Part shown: positions 27,502 through 35,875 of the stretch, piece by piece | Layout: every line of letters starts with the position of its first letter | How positions within the stretch are numbered: the stretch's first letter is position 1 | Origin: Streptomyces lucensis JCM 4490 | Lineage (GTDB): Bacteria > Actinomycetota > Actinomycetes > Streptomycetales > Streptomycetaceae | Reading direction: 5' to 3' | NCBI RefSeq assembly: GCF_014650035.1 | Contig: NZ_BMUE01000010.1 | Coordinates: 1-64,000 of the forward strand | Length of the DNA stretch: 64,000 nucleotides | Notes under the pieces: model-generated | The model's database searches: none | What the model saw: the letters and a program-made list of their open reading frames with translations, nothing else | Told to the model about the DNA's origin: nothing | Position numbers and translations under genes: made by a program

Positions 27502-27705
27502 TCAGGCGAGAACGATGTTCTCGGCCGTCGGGCCCTTCTGGCCCTGCGCGATGTCGAAGGTCACCTTCTGGCCCTCCAGCAGCTCACGGAAGCCCTGGGC
27601 GGCAATGTTCGAGTAGTGGGCGAACACATCAGCGCCGCCACCGTCCTGCTCGATGAAGCCGAAGCCCTTTTCCGCGTTGAACCACTTCACGGTACCAGCA
27701 GCCAT
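27502..27705 (-). CDS. cold-shock protein, CspA family
   Basis: This 67-aa single OB-fold protein has GTVKWFNAEKGFGFIEQDGG (RNP1) and DVFAHYSNI (RNP2), then GQKVTFDIAQGQKGPTAENI. It binds single-stranded RNA and DNA and acts as an RNA chaperone. The start is the ATG at 27705 with AAAGGAG upstream. A long upstream non-coding region (27706-28100) probably holds a structured leader, as is usual for csp genes. The strong terminator downstream and the helicase next in line mark a cold-shock neighbourhood. Confidence 0.96.
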   Translation of the reverse strand: MAAGTVKWFNAEKGFGFIEQDGGGADVFAHYSNIAAQGFRELLEGQKVTFDIAQGQKGPTAENIVLA

Positions 27706-28127
27706 GCCATTTCTCCTTTGGGGCAGTGCATCGGGATCCGCACTGCGCGGACCCTGTGTCGCTGCGATGATCACCCCGCCCGGAAAAAGAACCGGATAAC
27801 AAAAGTGCGTCCAGTGGCACAGGCGCCGGCCGGAGGGCACGTGAAGTTTTGGGAACCACAACTGCAACTGAGATCGACAGTAGCACGCCGAAGCGGCCTG
27901 TGTACGGCGAAGAATCCCACCCCCCTTAAGGCGGTAGAGAATCTGTCTGCCTGTCCCGCTGAAACCTCAGCTCGCGGGCACAGATTTTGACCCAGCCGGA
28001 GCGCAACGTTTCGGGAAGCTTTGCGGGCGCGCCCGGCGTAGGGGCTACGCCCTCAAAAGGATGGTGCGGGCGGGCGTGGAGATCAGGGTGGCTCCGGCAA
28101 GGGTCACGGCCCGTCTCCGGCGCACGC

Positions 28128-28260
28128 ATGGCAGTGGCCATATCGAAGACCATCAAGGACCAGACCGTCGATCAGCTCGGTGGAAACAGCAGCATCCTGA
28201 GGCGGCAACGCCGTGAGCACGAGGAAACGGCGGCTGACGGATCAGCACCTGACCCTCGAC
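28128..28260 (+). pseudogene. possible hemerythrin-domain protein remnant (N-terminal piece)
   Basis: An ATG at 28128 opens a frame whose first ~35 residues (TIKDQTVDQLGGNSSILRRQ, then RREHEE) resemble the N-terminus of Streptomyces HHE/hemerythrin-like proteins. The similarity then stops and no HHE iron-binding motifs follow in any frame. I read it as a broken remnant with low confidence. The rest of 27,706-28,580 shows no gene beyond the csp leader. Confidence 0.3.
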
Positions 28261-28580
28261 GACCTTCACCAGCGGGAACGGGCCCGGACGGCGAGGAACT
28301 GACGACAGCCGCAGTCGTTTTTCACAGCGGTACAGGGGCACGCAAGGCGCGCACCCGCCGCGTACCTCGGACAAGGCAGTGCCCTCATCCCGGAACGCCG
28401 GTTCGGCGGCGCCACCGAACCGAGCCAACCGCATCTGGGCCATTCCCCCACCCGAGTCCCCCGGCTACACCCCGCCCGCAACGCGCGCACGGACATGCGC
28501 GCGTCGCGGGCCACCGCACGGGACGCCCGAGTGGATAGCGCGAGTGCCGGGGAAGCGGTCAGATCGCGGGACTCATCGAC

Positions 28581-28823
28581 TCAGCCGCCGCTCTTGCGCC
28601 TGAACGACCGCTGGCTCGCAGCCGGGCCATGCGCCGAACGCGCCTTCGACGCATCGGAGTTGGCGGCAACATCAGCGGCGTCCGCCTCCGCACCGCGCTT
28701 GCGCGCCAGGGCTTCGCGGAACTTGCGCTTGAGGTCGTAGTTGCCGTCGCTGTCCGGCTCCAGAGGGGACGTCTCCGGGGCAGCCGTCTCCGAACCTTCC
28801 GTAGATACGGGCTCTGCGGTCAC
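28581..28823 (-). CDS. DUF5302 family small protein
   Basis: This 80-aa hydrophilic protein ends with YDLKRKFREALARKRG, an Ala-rich linker and AHGPAASQRSFRRKSGG, the pattern of the actinobacterial DUF5302 family, whose function is unknown. The N-terminal half is acidic and low-complexity, the C-terminal half basic. The start is the GTG at 28823 with AGGAGA upstream; the frame remains open to 29033 without a ribosome site. A run of ten G follows the start on the plus strand (28848-28857). Confidence 0.75.
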   Translation of the reverse strand: MTAEPVSTEGSETAAPETSPLEPDSDGNYDLKRKFREALARKRGAEADAADVAANSDASKARSAHGPAASQRSFRRKSGG

Positions 28824-28989
28824 GGTGATCTCCTGGGTTCGGGGGGGGGTGGGCAAGCACAGCTTGTCATGCTGGGCGCAGTGCGAGGCGTCGGCGACAT
28901 CATCCTGCTCCGTTTCGGCGGGTATCCCCCTCGCGGCCAGAGGCGTTGACTTCGCAGGTGAGGCGCACATGACAGCTTTGGCCCGGGCC

Positions 28990-29330
28990 GAGGGTCGCCG
29001 ATCCCGTGGCCAGGAGATTCGCCGCCGGGGCAACGGCTCTCAGGCTTTCGGGGCTTGCCGCCGGCGCCGCGGGAGGTGCCCTTGCTGGTGCCGAGGCCGC
29101 GGAAGGGAGCATTGGTGTTCTTGGGTCGGGCGACGGCGGGCCCGCCGTCGAGCGGGATCCCGGAGGGAGTCTTGGCGCCGGTGATCCGGCTCAGCTCCGC
29201 CTCGCCCGAGCGCACCTTGGTGACGGTCGGCTCGATGCCGGCCCCGGCTCGATAAGGTCGTGCAGGCGTCCGGGGGTGGCGACGACCACCTCGGCTCACT
29301 GGCGCAGCGCGGCGGGCCTCGACGTAATCA
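28990..29330 (-). pseudogene. DEAD-box helicase pseudogene with large internal deletion
   Basis: Near 29,250-29,320 the minus strand encodes A-A-L-R-Q-stop-A-E-V-V-V-A-T-P-G-R-L-H-D-L-I, matching the TPGRL region of the intact helicase at 25,659-27,155 but with an in-frame TGA. Immediately after, in another frame, comes AGIEPTVTKVRSGEAELSRI and TGAKTPSGIP, which matches the intact gene's C-terminal AAGIVPQTTQVRVGEEALHR and ITGAQAPSGIP. About 200 codons between these points are missing, so this is a deleted second copy. Confidence 0.8.
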
Positions 29331-29404
29331 GGACCGACCGGGAAGCGCCCGCTCCGCCCCGGCGGTGTCCGCGGGGCGGAGCGGGCGCGCCCGCACGGTG
29401 GCGG

Positions 29405-32400
29405 TCAGGAGGTGCGGACGGCGGTGGCGGCGAGCAGCGCGCCGTTCGCGGCCCGTTGGGTGGCGAGGAGCTGGCCCCGCTGGGCGGCCGGGATCCGGTC
29501 GCGGTCGCGGGGGTCGACCGTGAACGCGGGCCGGCCCGCCAGCTCGGGGTGCGCCGCCTCCTGGGCGTCCGTCAGCTGCGCCGGGATCAGCCGCAGCCAG
29601 TACCCCTCGTCGGACAGCGCGCCGTCCTCGATGGTGATACCGCCCTCAGGGGCGTACACGAGCTGCTGGCTGGTGGAGTCGGTGGCCTTCACGTTCCACA
29701 CGACCGTGTCCGCGTCGATCCAGCGTGCCTTGGCCGTGCCGAGGTCCAGGTCGGGCGCGCCGGACATGGTGGGCAGGAGGTACCCGGTGTCGCCGCCGAT
29801 CAGCCACGCCTCCTTGCCGTAGGTGCCGAAGTCCAGGGAACGGTCGGCGGCGATGTCCTTCTCGTCACCCTTGTGGATGATGTAGCTGAGCGAGGTCGCG
29901 CCGTCGGCGAGCGGCACCTCGAAGGTGACTCCGAAGGCGTCCCGCCGCACCGGGGTCAGGGGAGCCGACCACTCGGTGGGGTTCTTCGCGCCGGTCCAGG
30001 TGTGCAGGCCCCAGCCGTCGTAGTCGCCGTCGGCCCGGTGGTAGTGGATCACGGCCTTGGTGGCGTCGGGTGCCGGGTACGCGCCCTGCGGTGCCGTGTC
30101 CGATTGGCCGTCGTCGCCCTGCCGGATCCAGACCTCCCCCGTCCTGGCCAGCTCTACGGTGCGTTCCGGGCCGTCCGCCGCGCCGTCGCGGGCGACCTTG
30201 TAGGTCACGCTCCGCGCGCCGTCCTCCGGCTTGACCCAGGCGAAGGCGCCGTAGGCGTCGCGTCCGGTGAACTCGGCCGTCCGGCCGGAGGATTCGAGGC
30301 GCCAGCCGGTGTAGTCGCCGTCCGCGCGCAGGTAGTGCACGACGGCGTAGTCGCGGTGCACGGCGCTCGGCGGCTGTTCCACCGGTGGCCGGCCCGTGGA
30401 CGTCGCGGCGAGGGCGCTCGCGGTGCGGCCGGCCCGGTCGACCGCGACGGCCTTGTAGCGCACCGGGGTGCCCTGCTTCAGCGTGCCGGGCAGGTGCTGG
30501 ACGACCTTGTAGGGGGCGTGGTCGGCGGTGCCGAGGGTCCGCCAGGGGCCGTCTCCGGTCTGGGCGGCGAACACGACGCGGTTCAGGCCGCCGCCGCTGA
30601 CGTCCGCGGAGACCTCGACGTCGCCGGTCGCGCCCGGGGCCGGTGCCGTGAGTGTGACCGAGGGCCGGGTCGCCGGGGTGCCGAGCCGCTTCGCCGCCTT
30701 CCAGACCACGGCCGACAGCGCCGGCACGGTGACGGTCACCTCGGCGCCGGCGCCGCTGGACACCGTGGCACCGCTGCCGTACAGGCCCCGGTAGGCGGCG
30801 TGCGCCGACCCCGTGGGGATGCGCACGGTCCGCGGCGCGGAGGCGTTGTTGAAGGCCACCAGGTAGTCGTCGCCCCGGCGGGCGTCCGTGCGCGAGAACG
30901 CGTAGACGGAGTCCTTGGCGTACCGCTCGGTCTGCACGCCGTCGCGCAGCGCCGGGTTCTCCCGGGTGAGCCGTGACAGGCCGGCGACGGCCCGGTACAG
31001 GGGGTGGGTGGGATCGTAGGCGTCGGAGGCGGCCGTGCGGCCGGTGCCGATCTCGTCGTCGTCCAGGTAGTCGGGGACCTTGGAGGCGAACATCGTCTGG
31101 CGGGCGTCCTTGTCGCCGCCGGCTCCGGTGAAGCCCTGTTCGTCGCCGGAGTAGATCACGGGGTTGCCGCGCGACAGGAACATCAGTTCGTGGGCGAAGC
31201 GGTCCCGCCGCAGGAGTCCGGCGTCGTCGGCCTTCGGGTTGTCCTTGAGCAGGAAGCCGCCTATGCGGCCCATGTCGTGGTTGCCGAGGAAGGTCACCTG
31301 CTCGTAGGCGTTCGCCTTGCCGGTGGTGTAGCGGTAGTCCTGCGCGAAGACGCCGGCGAGCCGGCCGGCGTCCCTGCCCTGGGAGGCGTACTGGCGGATC
31401 GCGTCCTGCAGCGGGAAGTCGAGCGTGGCGTCGAGGCGGCCCTGCCGCACGTACGGCGAGGTGACGGACGCGTCGGAGGACAGCGTCTCGCCGAAGATGA
31501 AGAAGTCCTTCCGGCCCTTCTTCGCGGCGTACGCGTCGAGCGCCGTCGCCCACTGGGTCCAGAAGGGCATGTCGACGTTGCGGACGGTGTCGACGCGGAA
31601 GCCGTCGACACGGAAGTCCTCGACCCACTTCTCGTAGATCCGCTCCATGCCGTGCACGACCTCGGGGCGCTCGGTCCACAGGTCGTCGAGGCCGGTGTGG
31701 TCGCCGTAGAGCGTGCTCTCGCCGACGAAGGTGGAGTCACCGCGGTTGTGGTACACGGTCGGGTCGTTCAGCCATGCCGGGACCTTGGCGTCCCGTTCGG
31801 CCGGCCCGACCTTCGGCGTGTAGGGGAAGCCGCGTTCGTCGACCTTGTGCATGCCCTTGGCGTCGTCGAAGGGGCGGCCCTCGGTGTCCAGGTAGGGGTA
31901 GGCGCCCTTGCCGCGGTAGCCGAAGGTGTTCTCGGCGTAGGTGACCGTGTCGGCCGTGTGGTTGGTGATGACGTCGAAGAAGACCTTCATGTGCTTGGCG
32001 TGTGCCTTGCGGATGAGTTCCGCGAGGTCGGCGTTGGTGCCGAAGTGCGGGTCGACCCGGGTGAAGTCGGTGATCCAGTAGCCGTGGTAGCCGGCGCTCT
32101 CGCCGTTGCCCTGCACCGGCTTGTTCATGAATATCGGGGCGAGCCAGATCCCGGTGGTGCCGAGGCCCTTGATGTAGTCCAGCTTGCTGATCAGGCCCTT
32201 GAGGTCACCGCCCTGGTAGAAGCCCTTGTCCGTGGGGTCGTACCCGGTGGCCGTGCGGTCGCCGGACAGTCCGCCCCGGTCGTTGGCGGCGGAGCCGTCG
32301 GCGAACCGGTCGGGCAGCAGGAAGTAGAACTGCTCACGGGTCAGGTCGTGCCGGGAGGCCACCGCGGCCAGCCGGGCGTCCGACGGCGGCGCGGGCACCC

Positions 32401-32563
32401 GCGCCGCCGCGCTCGCGGGCGGGGCGGCGCTCAGCGCGGTGGCCAGGAGTGCGGTGGCGGCCGCCGCGGTGGCGGCACGGGTCAGGGTGCCCTGGCCGCC
32501 GCGGTGACGGCGGCCGGCGGGTGGTGCGGCCGGGTTGCCGCCGGCGGTGGGTGATGGGGTCAC
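29405..32563 (-). CDS. secreted GH13 amylase with two pullulanase-type (CBM41/PUD) domains, copy 1
   Basis: This 1,052-aa precursor has a signal peptide (twin-basic region, then ALLATALSAAPPASAAA). The GH13 domain has DVITNH near 198, GFRVDTVRN (nucleophile Asp) near 321, the acid/base Glu in IFGET near 356 and GNHD near 430. A beta-rich C domain and an Ig-like domain follow, then two PUD/CBM41 repeats (VVHYLRADGDYTGW near 745, VIHYHRADGDYDGW near 842), then the linker domain that precedes the pullulanase half in long amylase-pullulanases such as S. coelicolor SCO2226. It stops exactly at that border. It should hydrolyse starch outside the cell and supply maltooligosaccharides. The GTG start at 32563 lies 67 bp after the tandem paralogue. 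Confidence 0.9.
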   Translation of the reverse strand: MTPSPTAGGNPAAPPAGRRHRGGQGTLTRAATAAAATALLATALSAAPPASAAARVPAPPSDARLAAVASRHDLTREQFYFLLPDRFADGSAANDRGGLSGDRTATGYDPTDKGFYQGGDLKGLISKLDYIKGLGTTGIWLAPIFMNKPVQGNGESAGYHGYWITDFTRVDPHFGTNADLAELIRKAHAKHMKVFFDVITNHTADTVTYAENTFGYRGKGAYPYLDTEGRPFDDAKGMHKVDERGFPYTPKVGPAERDAKVPAWLNDPTVYHNRGDSTFVGESTLYGDHTGLDDLWTERPEVVHGMERIYEKWVEDFRVDGFRVDTVRNVDMPFWTQWATALDAYAAKKGRKDFFIFGETLSSDASVTSPYVRQGRLDATLDFPLQDAIRQYASQGRDAGRLAGVFAQDYRYTTGKANAYEQVTFLGNHDMGRIGGFLLKDNPKADDAGLLRRDRFAHELMFLSRGNPVIYSGDEQGFTGAGGDKDARQTMFASKVPDYLDDDEIGTGRTAASDAYDPTHPLYRAVAGLSRLTRENPALRDGVQTERYAKDSVYAFSRTDARRGDDYLVAFNNASAPRTVRIPTGSAHAAYRGLYGSGATVSSGAGAEVTVTVPALSAVVWKAAKRLGTPATRPSVTLTAPAPGATGDVEVSADVSGGGLNRVVFAAQTGDGPWRTLGTADHAPYKVVQHLPGTLKQGTPVRYKAVAVDRAGRTASALAATSTGRPPVEQPPSAVHRDYAVVHYLRADGDYTGWRLESSGRTAEFTGRDAYGAFAWVKPEDGARSVTYKVARDGAADGPERTVELARTGEVWIRQGDDGQSDTAPQGAYPAPDATKAVIHYHRADGDYDGWGLHTWTGAKNPTEWSAPLTPVRRDAFGVTFEVPLADGATSLSYIIHKGDEKDIAADRSLDFGTYGKEAWLIGGDTGYLLPTMSGAPDLDLGTAKARWIDADTVVWNVKATDSTSQQLVYAPEGGITIEDGALSDEGYWLRLIPAQLTDAQEAAHPELAGRPAFTVDPRDRDRIPAAQRGQLLATQRAANGALLAATAVRTS

Positions 32564-32591
32564 GGTGCGGCTCTTTCCTCTCGCTCTCGGC

Positions 32592-32622
32592 GCCCTGCCG
32601 GAAGTGGCCCTTCCGGCAGGGC
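32592..32622 (-). terminator. hairpin terminator between the tandem amylase genes
   Basis: A perfect 13-bp stem (GCCCTGCCGGAAG and its complement) with a 5-nt loop starts 9 bp past the stop of the upstream amylase copy. The downstream copy therefore needs its own promoter in ~30 bp plus the upstream coding end, or read-through. Confidence 0.8.
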
Positions 32623-32630
32623 ACTCGGGG

Positions 32631-35600
32631 TCAGTGCGCGGGCAGGTCGACGGTGGTCGCGCCGAGCAGGGCCCCGTCCTGCCCGCGCTGGGTGGCGATC
32701 ACCTGGCGGCTCGCCCTGGCCTCGGCGATCCGGCCGCGGTCGCGCGGGTCGACGGTGAAGGCCTGGTGGTCCGCGAGCTCCGGGTGGGCGGCCCGCTGGG
32801 CGTCCGTCAGCCGCGCGGGGTTCAGGCGCAGCCAGCGGCCCTCGTCCGACAGGGACCCGTCGCGCAGGGTGATGCCGCCGTCCGGGGCGTAGACGAGCTG
32901 CTGGCTGGCGACTCCGGCGCCGGTCCCCCGCCACACCACGGTGGTGTCGTCCAGCCAGGTCGCGGCCGAGGTGGTGAGGTCGAGGCCGAACGCGCCGCCG
33001 AGGGACGGGGTGAGGTAGGCGGGGTCGCCGGCCACGCGCCACACCTCGTGGCCGTAGAGGGAGAAGTCCAGGGCCTCGTCCACGGGGACGTCCTTCTCCT
33101 CCTTCTTGTGCAGGATGTAGCTGAGCGAGTCCGCGTGGTCGGACAGCGCAACCTCGAAGACCAGGCCGAAGGAGTCCCGGCGTACCGGGCGGATGGGGTC
33201 GTTCCACTCCGGCGGGTGGGCCGCTCCGGTCCAGGCGTGCAGGCCCCAGCCGTCGTAGTCGCCGTCGGGGCGGTGGTAGTGGATGACCGCCTTCGCCGGA
33301 TCCGGCGCCGGGTAGGCGTCCGCGGGCCGGGTCGCCGTCACGGTGGTGCCGCCCTGTGCGGTCCACACCTCCGGCGCGGCGGCGAAGTCCAGGGTGCGTT
33401 CGGGGCCGTCGGCGGCGCCGTCCTTCTCCACGGTGAACGGGATCTCGGCGGCGCCCCCCGACGGGGCGAACCAGGCGAAGGCTCCGTAGGCGTCCCGGCC
33501 GTCGAAGGCGGCGGTCCGGCCGTCGGCCGTCCGCAGCCGCAGACCGGTGTAGTCGCCGTCGGCCCGCCGGTAGTGCACGACGGCCCAGTGGCGCGCCGCC
33601 GTCGGTTTCGTGGCCACCGGTGCCCGGCCCGCCGTGGTGGCGGCGAGGTCGCTCGCGGTCCGGCCGGCGCTGTCGACGACGACCGCCTTGTACCTCAGGG
33701 GCGTGCCGGCCGGGACGTCCGCGGCGATGTTCTGGGTGATCCGGTAGGGGGCGTGGTCCGCGGTGCCGAGGGTCTGCCAGGCGCCGTCGCCGGTCTGTGC
33801 GGCGAAGACGACCCGGTCGTAGGCGCCGCCGCTGACGTCGGCGGAGATCTCCACGGTTCCGGTGGCGCCCGCCGCCGGGGCGTGCAGGCTCAGCGAGGGG
33901 GTGTCCGCCGGTGTGCCGAGCGGGCGGTCCGCCCGGTACACGACCGCCGACAGGCCCGGGACGGTCAGGGTGACGTCGCCCTCGGCGTCGCTGTGCACCG
34001 TGCCCTTGGTGCCGTACAGCGCCTGGTAGGGCGTCCGGGTCTGCCCGGCGGGCAGGGTGACGGTCCGGTCCCCGGCCGCGTTGTTGAACGCCACCAGGTA
34101 GTCGCGCCCCTGGTGGACGTCGGTGCGGGAGAAGGCGTACACGGAGTCCTGGGAGAGGCGTTCGGTCTGGACGCCGTCGCGCAGCGCCGGGTTCTGCCGG
34201 GTGAGCCGCGAGAGGCCGGCGATGGCCCGGTACAGGGGGTGGTCCGTGTCGTAGGCGTCGGAGGCCGCCGTGCGGGTGGTGCCGATCTCGTCGTCGTCCA
34301 GGTAGTCGGGGACCTTGGAGGCGAACATCGTCTGGCGGGCGTCGACGTCCCCGCCGGCACCGGTGAAGCCCTGCTCGTCGCCGGAGTAGATCACGGGGTT
34401 GCCCCGGGAGAGGAACATCAGCTCGTGGGCCAGTCGGTCGCGCCGCAGCAGTTCGGCGTCGTCCGCGCCGGGGTGGTCCTGGGCGACGAAGGCGCCGATG
34501 CGGCCCATGTCGTGGCTGCCGAGGAAGGTGACCTGGCTGTAGGCGTTCGTCCGGTCCGTGCTGTAGCGGTAGTCCTGTGCGAAGACGTGGGCGAGGTCGC
34601 CGGCGGGACCGCCGCGCGAGGCGAAGTTGCGGACGGCGGCCTGGAGGGGGAAGTCCAGCGTCGAGTCGAGCCGGCCCTGGGTGACGTACGGAGCCGTGAT
34701 GGACGCGTCCGCGGAGAACGCCTCGGCGAACAGGAAGAAGTCCTCGCGGCCGTGGCGTGCGGCGTACCGGTCCAGGGCGGTGGCCCACTGGGTCCAGAAG
34801 GCCATGTCGACGTTCTTGGCGGTGTCGACCCGGAAGCCGTCCACGCCGAAGTCGCCGACCCACTTCTGGTAGATCTCCTCCATTCCCCGGACGACTTCGG
34901 GGCGTTCGGTCCACAGGTCGTCCATGCCGAGGAAGTCGCCGTACAGGGCGCTCTCGCCGGCGAAGGTGGAGTTGCCCCGGTTGTGGTACATGGCCGGGTC
35001 GTTGAGCCAGTCCGGGACCTTGCGGTCCTCCGGGTCGGTGGAGACCCGGGGGGTGTACGGCGCCCCGGCCGCGTCCGTCTCCCGCATGCCGGTGCTGTCG
35101 TCGAAGGGGCGGCCCTGGGTGTCCAGGTACGGGTAGGCGCCCTTGCTGCGGTAGCCGTAGCGTTTCTCGGCGTAGTCGACGGTGTCGGCGGTGTGGTTGG
35201 TGATGACGTCGAAGAAGACCTTCATGCCCTTGGCGTGGGCCTTGTCGATGAGCTCCGACAGCTCGGCCTGCGTGCCGAAGTGGGGGTCCACGCTGGTGAA
35301 GTCGGTGACGGCGTACCCGTGGTAGTTGGCGGTCGCCCTGCCGTCGCGGACCGTCACGGGTTTGTTCCGGAACACCGGCGCGAGCCAGATGGCGGTGGTG
35401 CCGAGCCCCTTGATGTAGTCCAGGCGGTCCGTGATCCCCTTGAGGTCGCCGCCCTGGAAGAAGTCCTTGTCCGTGGGGTCGTACCCGGTGGCCGTGCGGT
35501 CGCCGGCCAGGCCGCCGCGGTCGTTCGCCGGGGAGCCGTTGGCGAACCGGTCGGGCAGCGCCAAGTAGAACTGCTCCGTGCTGGCGGACGGGCGGTCCGG

Positions 35601-35735
35601 CTCCCGCGCGAGCAGGGCGTCCGGCGGCGCGGGCGCCGGCCCGGCGGCCGATGCCGGGGGCGCCAGCGGTGACAGGGCCGTGACGAGCAGGGCTGTGGCC
35701 AGGGCCGGTGCGTTGCGGCGGTTTCTGCCGACCAC
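32631..35735 (-). CDS. secreted GH13 amylase with two pullulanase-type (CBM41/PUD) domains, copy 2
   Basis: This 1,034-aa precursor is a close tandem paralogue of the neighbouring gene, with the same domain order: signal peptide (ATALLVTALSPLAPPASA), GH13 (DVITNH near 179, GFRVDTAKN near 297, the Glu in LFAEAF near 335), two PUD repeats and the pullulanase-type linker, ending at the same homologous point. In conserved region IV it reads GSHD instead of GNHD; His and Asp are kept. The start is the GTG at 35735 (VVGRNRRNAPALATALL) with AAAGG upstream; the frame beyond it is open but overlaps the terminator of the next gene. Its location in an acarbose-type cluster suggests an inhibitor-tolerant amylase (inference). 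Confidence 0.9.
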   Translation of the reverse strand: MVGRNRRNAPALATALLVTALSPLAPPASAAGPAPAPPDALLAREPDRPSASTEQFYLALPDRFANGSPANDRGGLAGDRTATGYDPTDKDFFQGGDLKGITDRLDYIKGLGTTAIWLAPVFRNKPVTVRDGRATANYHGYAVTDFTSVDPHFGTQAELSELIDKAHAKGMKVFFDVITNHTADTVDYAEKRYGYRSKGAYPYLDTQGRPFDDSTGMRETDAAGAPYTPRVSTDPEDRKVPDWLNDPAMYHNRGNSTFAGESALYGDFLGMDDLWTERPEVVRGMEEIYQKWVGDFGVDGFRVDTAKNVDMAFWTQWATALDRYAARHGREDFFLFAEAFSADASITAPYVTQGRLDSTLDFPLQAAVRNFASRGGPAGDLAHVFAQDYRYSTDRTNAYSQVTFLGSHDMGRIGAFVAQDHPGADDAELLRRDRLAHELMFLSRGNPVIYSGDEQGFTGAGGDVDARQTMFASKVPDYLDDDEIGTTRTAASDAYDTDHPLYRAIAGLSRLTRQNPALRDGVQTERLSQDSVYAFSRTDVHQGRDYLVAFNNAAGDRTVTLPAGQTRTPYQALYGTKGTVHSDAEGDVTLTVPGLSAVVYRADRPLGTPADTPSLSLHAPAAGATGTVEISADVSGGAYDRVVFAAQTGDGAWQTLGTADHAPYRITQNIAADVPAGTPLRYKAVVVDSAGRTASDLAATTAGRAPVATKPTAARHWAVVHYRRADGDYTGLRLRTADGRTAAFDGRDAYGAFAWFAPSGGAAEIPFTVEKDGAADGPERTLDFAAAPEVWTAQGGTTVTATRPADAYPAPDPAKAVIHYHRPDGDYDGWGLHAWTGAAHPPEWNDPIRPVRRDSFGLVFEVALSDHADSLSYILHKKEEKDVPVDEALDFSLYGHEVWRVAGDPAYLTPSLGGAFGLDLTTSAATWLDDTTVVWRGTGAGVASQQLVYAPDGGITLRDGSLSDEGRWLRLNPARLTDAQRAAHPELADHQAFTVDPRDRGRIAEARASRQVIATQRGQDGALLGATTVDLPAH

Positions 35736-35799
35736 GTGACGCCTTTCTGTGGGATCTCGGTGCGGACAAGGGCGATCGCCCCCCCGGGGGGAGGGCGCG

Positions 35800-35838
35800 G
35801 GACCGCCCGGCGCGCGCGAGGCGACGGCCGGGCGGTCC
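35800..35838 (-). terminator. hairpin terminator after the CBM20 alpha-amylase gene
   Basis: A perfect 12-bp stem (GGACCGCCCGGC / GCCGGGCGGTCC) with a 15-nt loop starts 38 bp past the amylase stop and upstream of the amylase copy 2 start. Confidence 0.75.
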
Positions 35839-35875
35839 GTTCCACGGAACGTCGGTCGGCTGCCCGCGGTGGCGG

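Noticed and set aside
28153..28443. 96-codon minus-strand frame overlapping the possible hemerythrin remnant
   Set aside because: Composition looks random, Cys/Arg-rich with no motif; the plus-strand similarity is better, though still weak.
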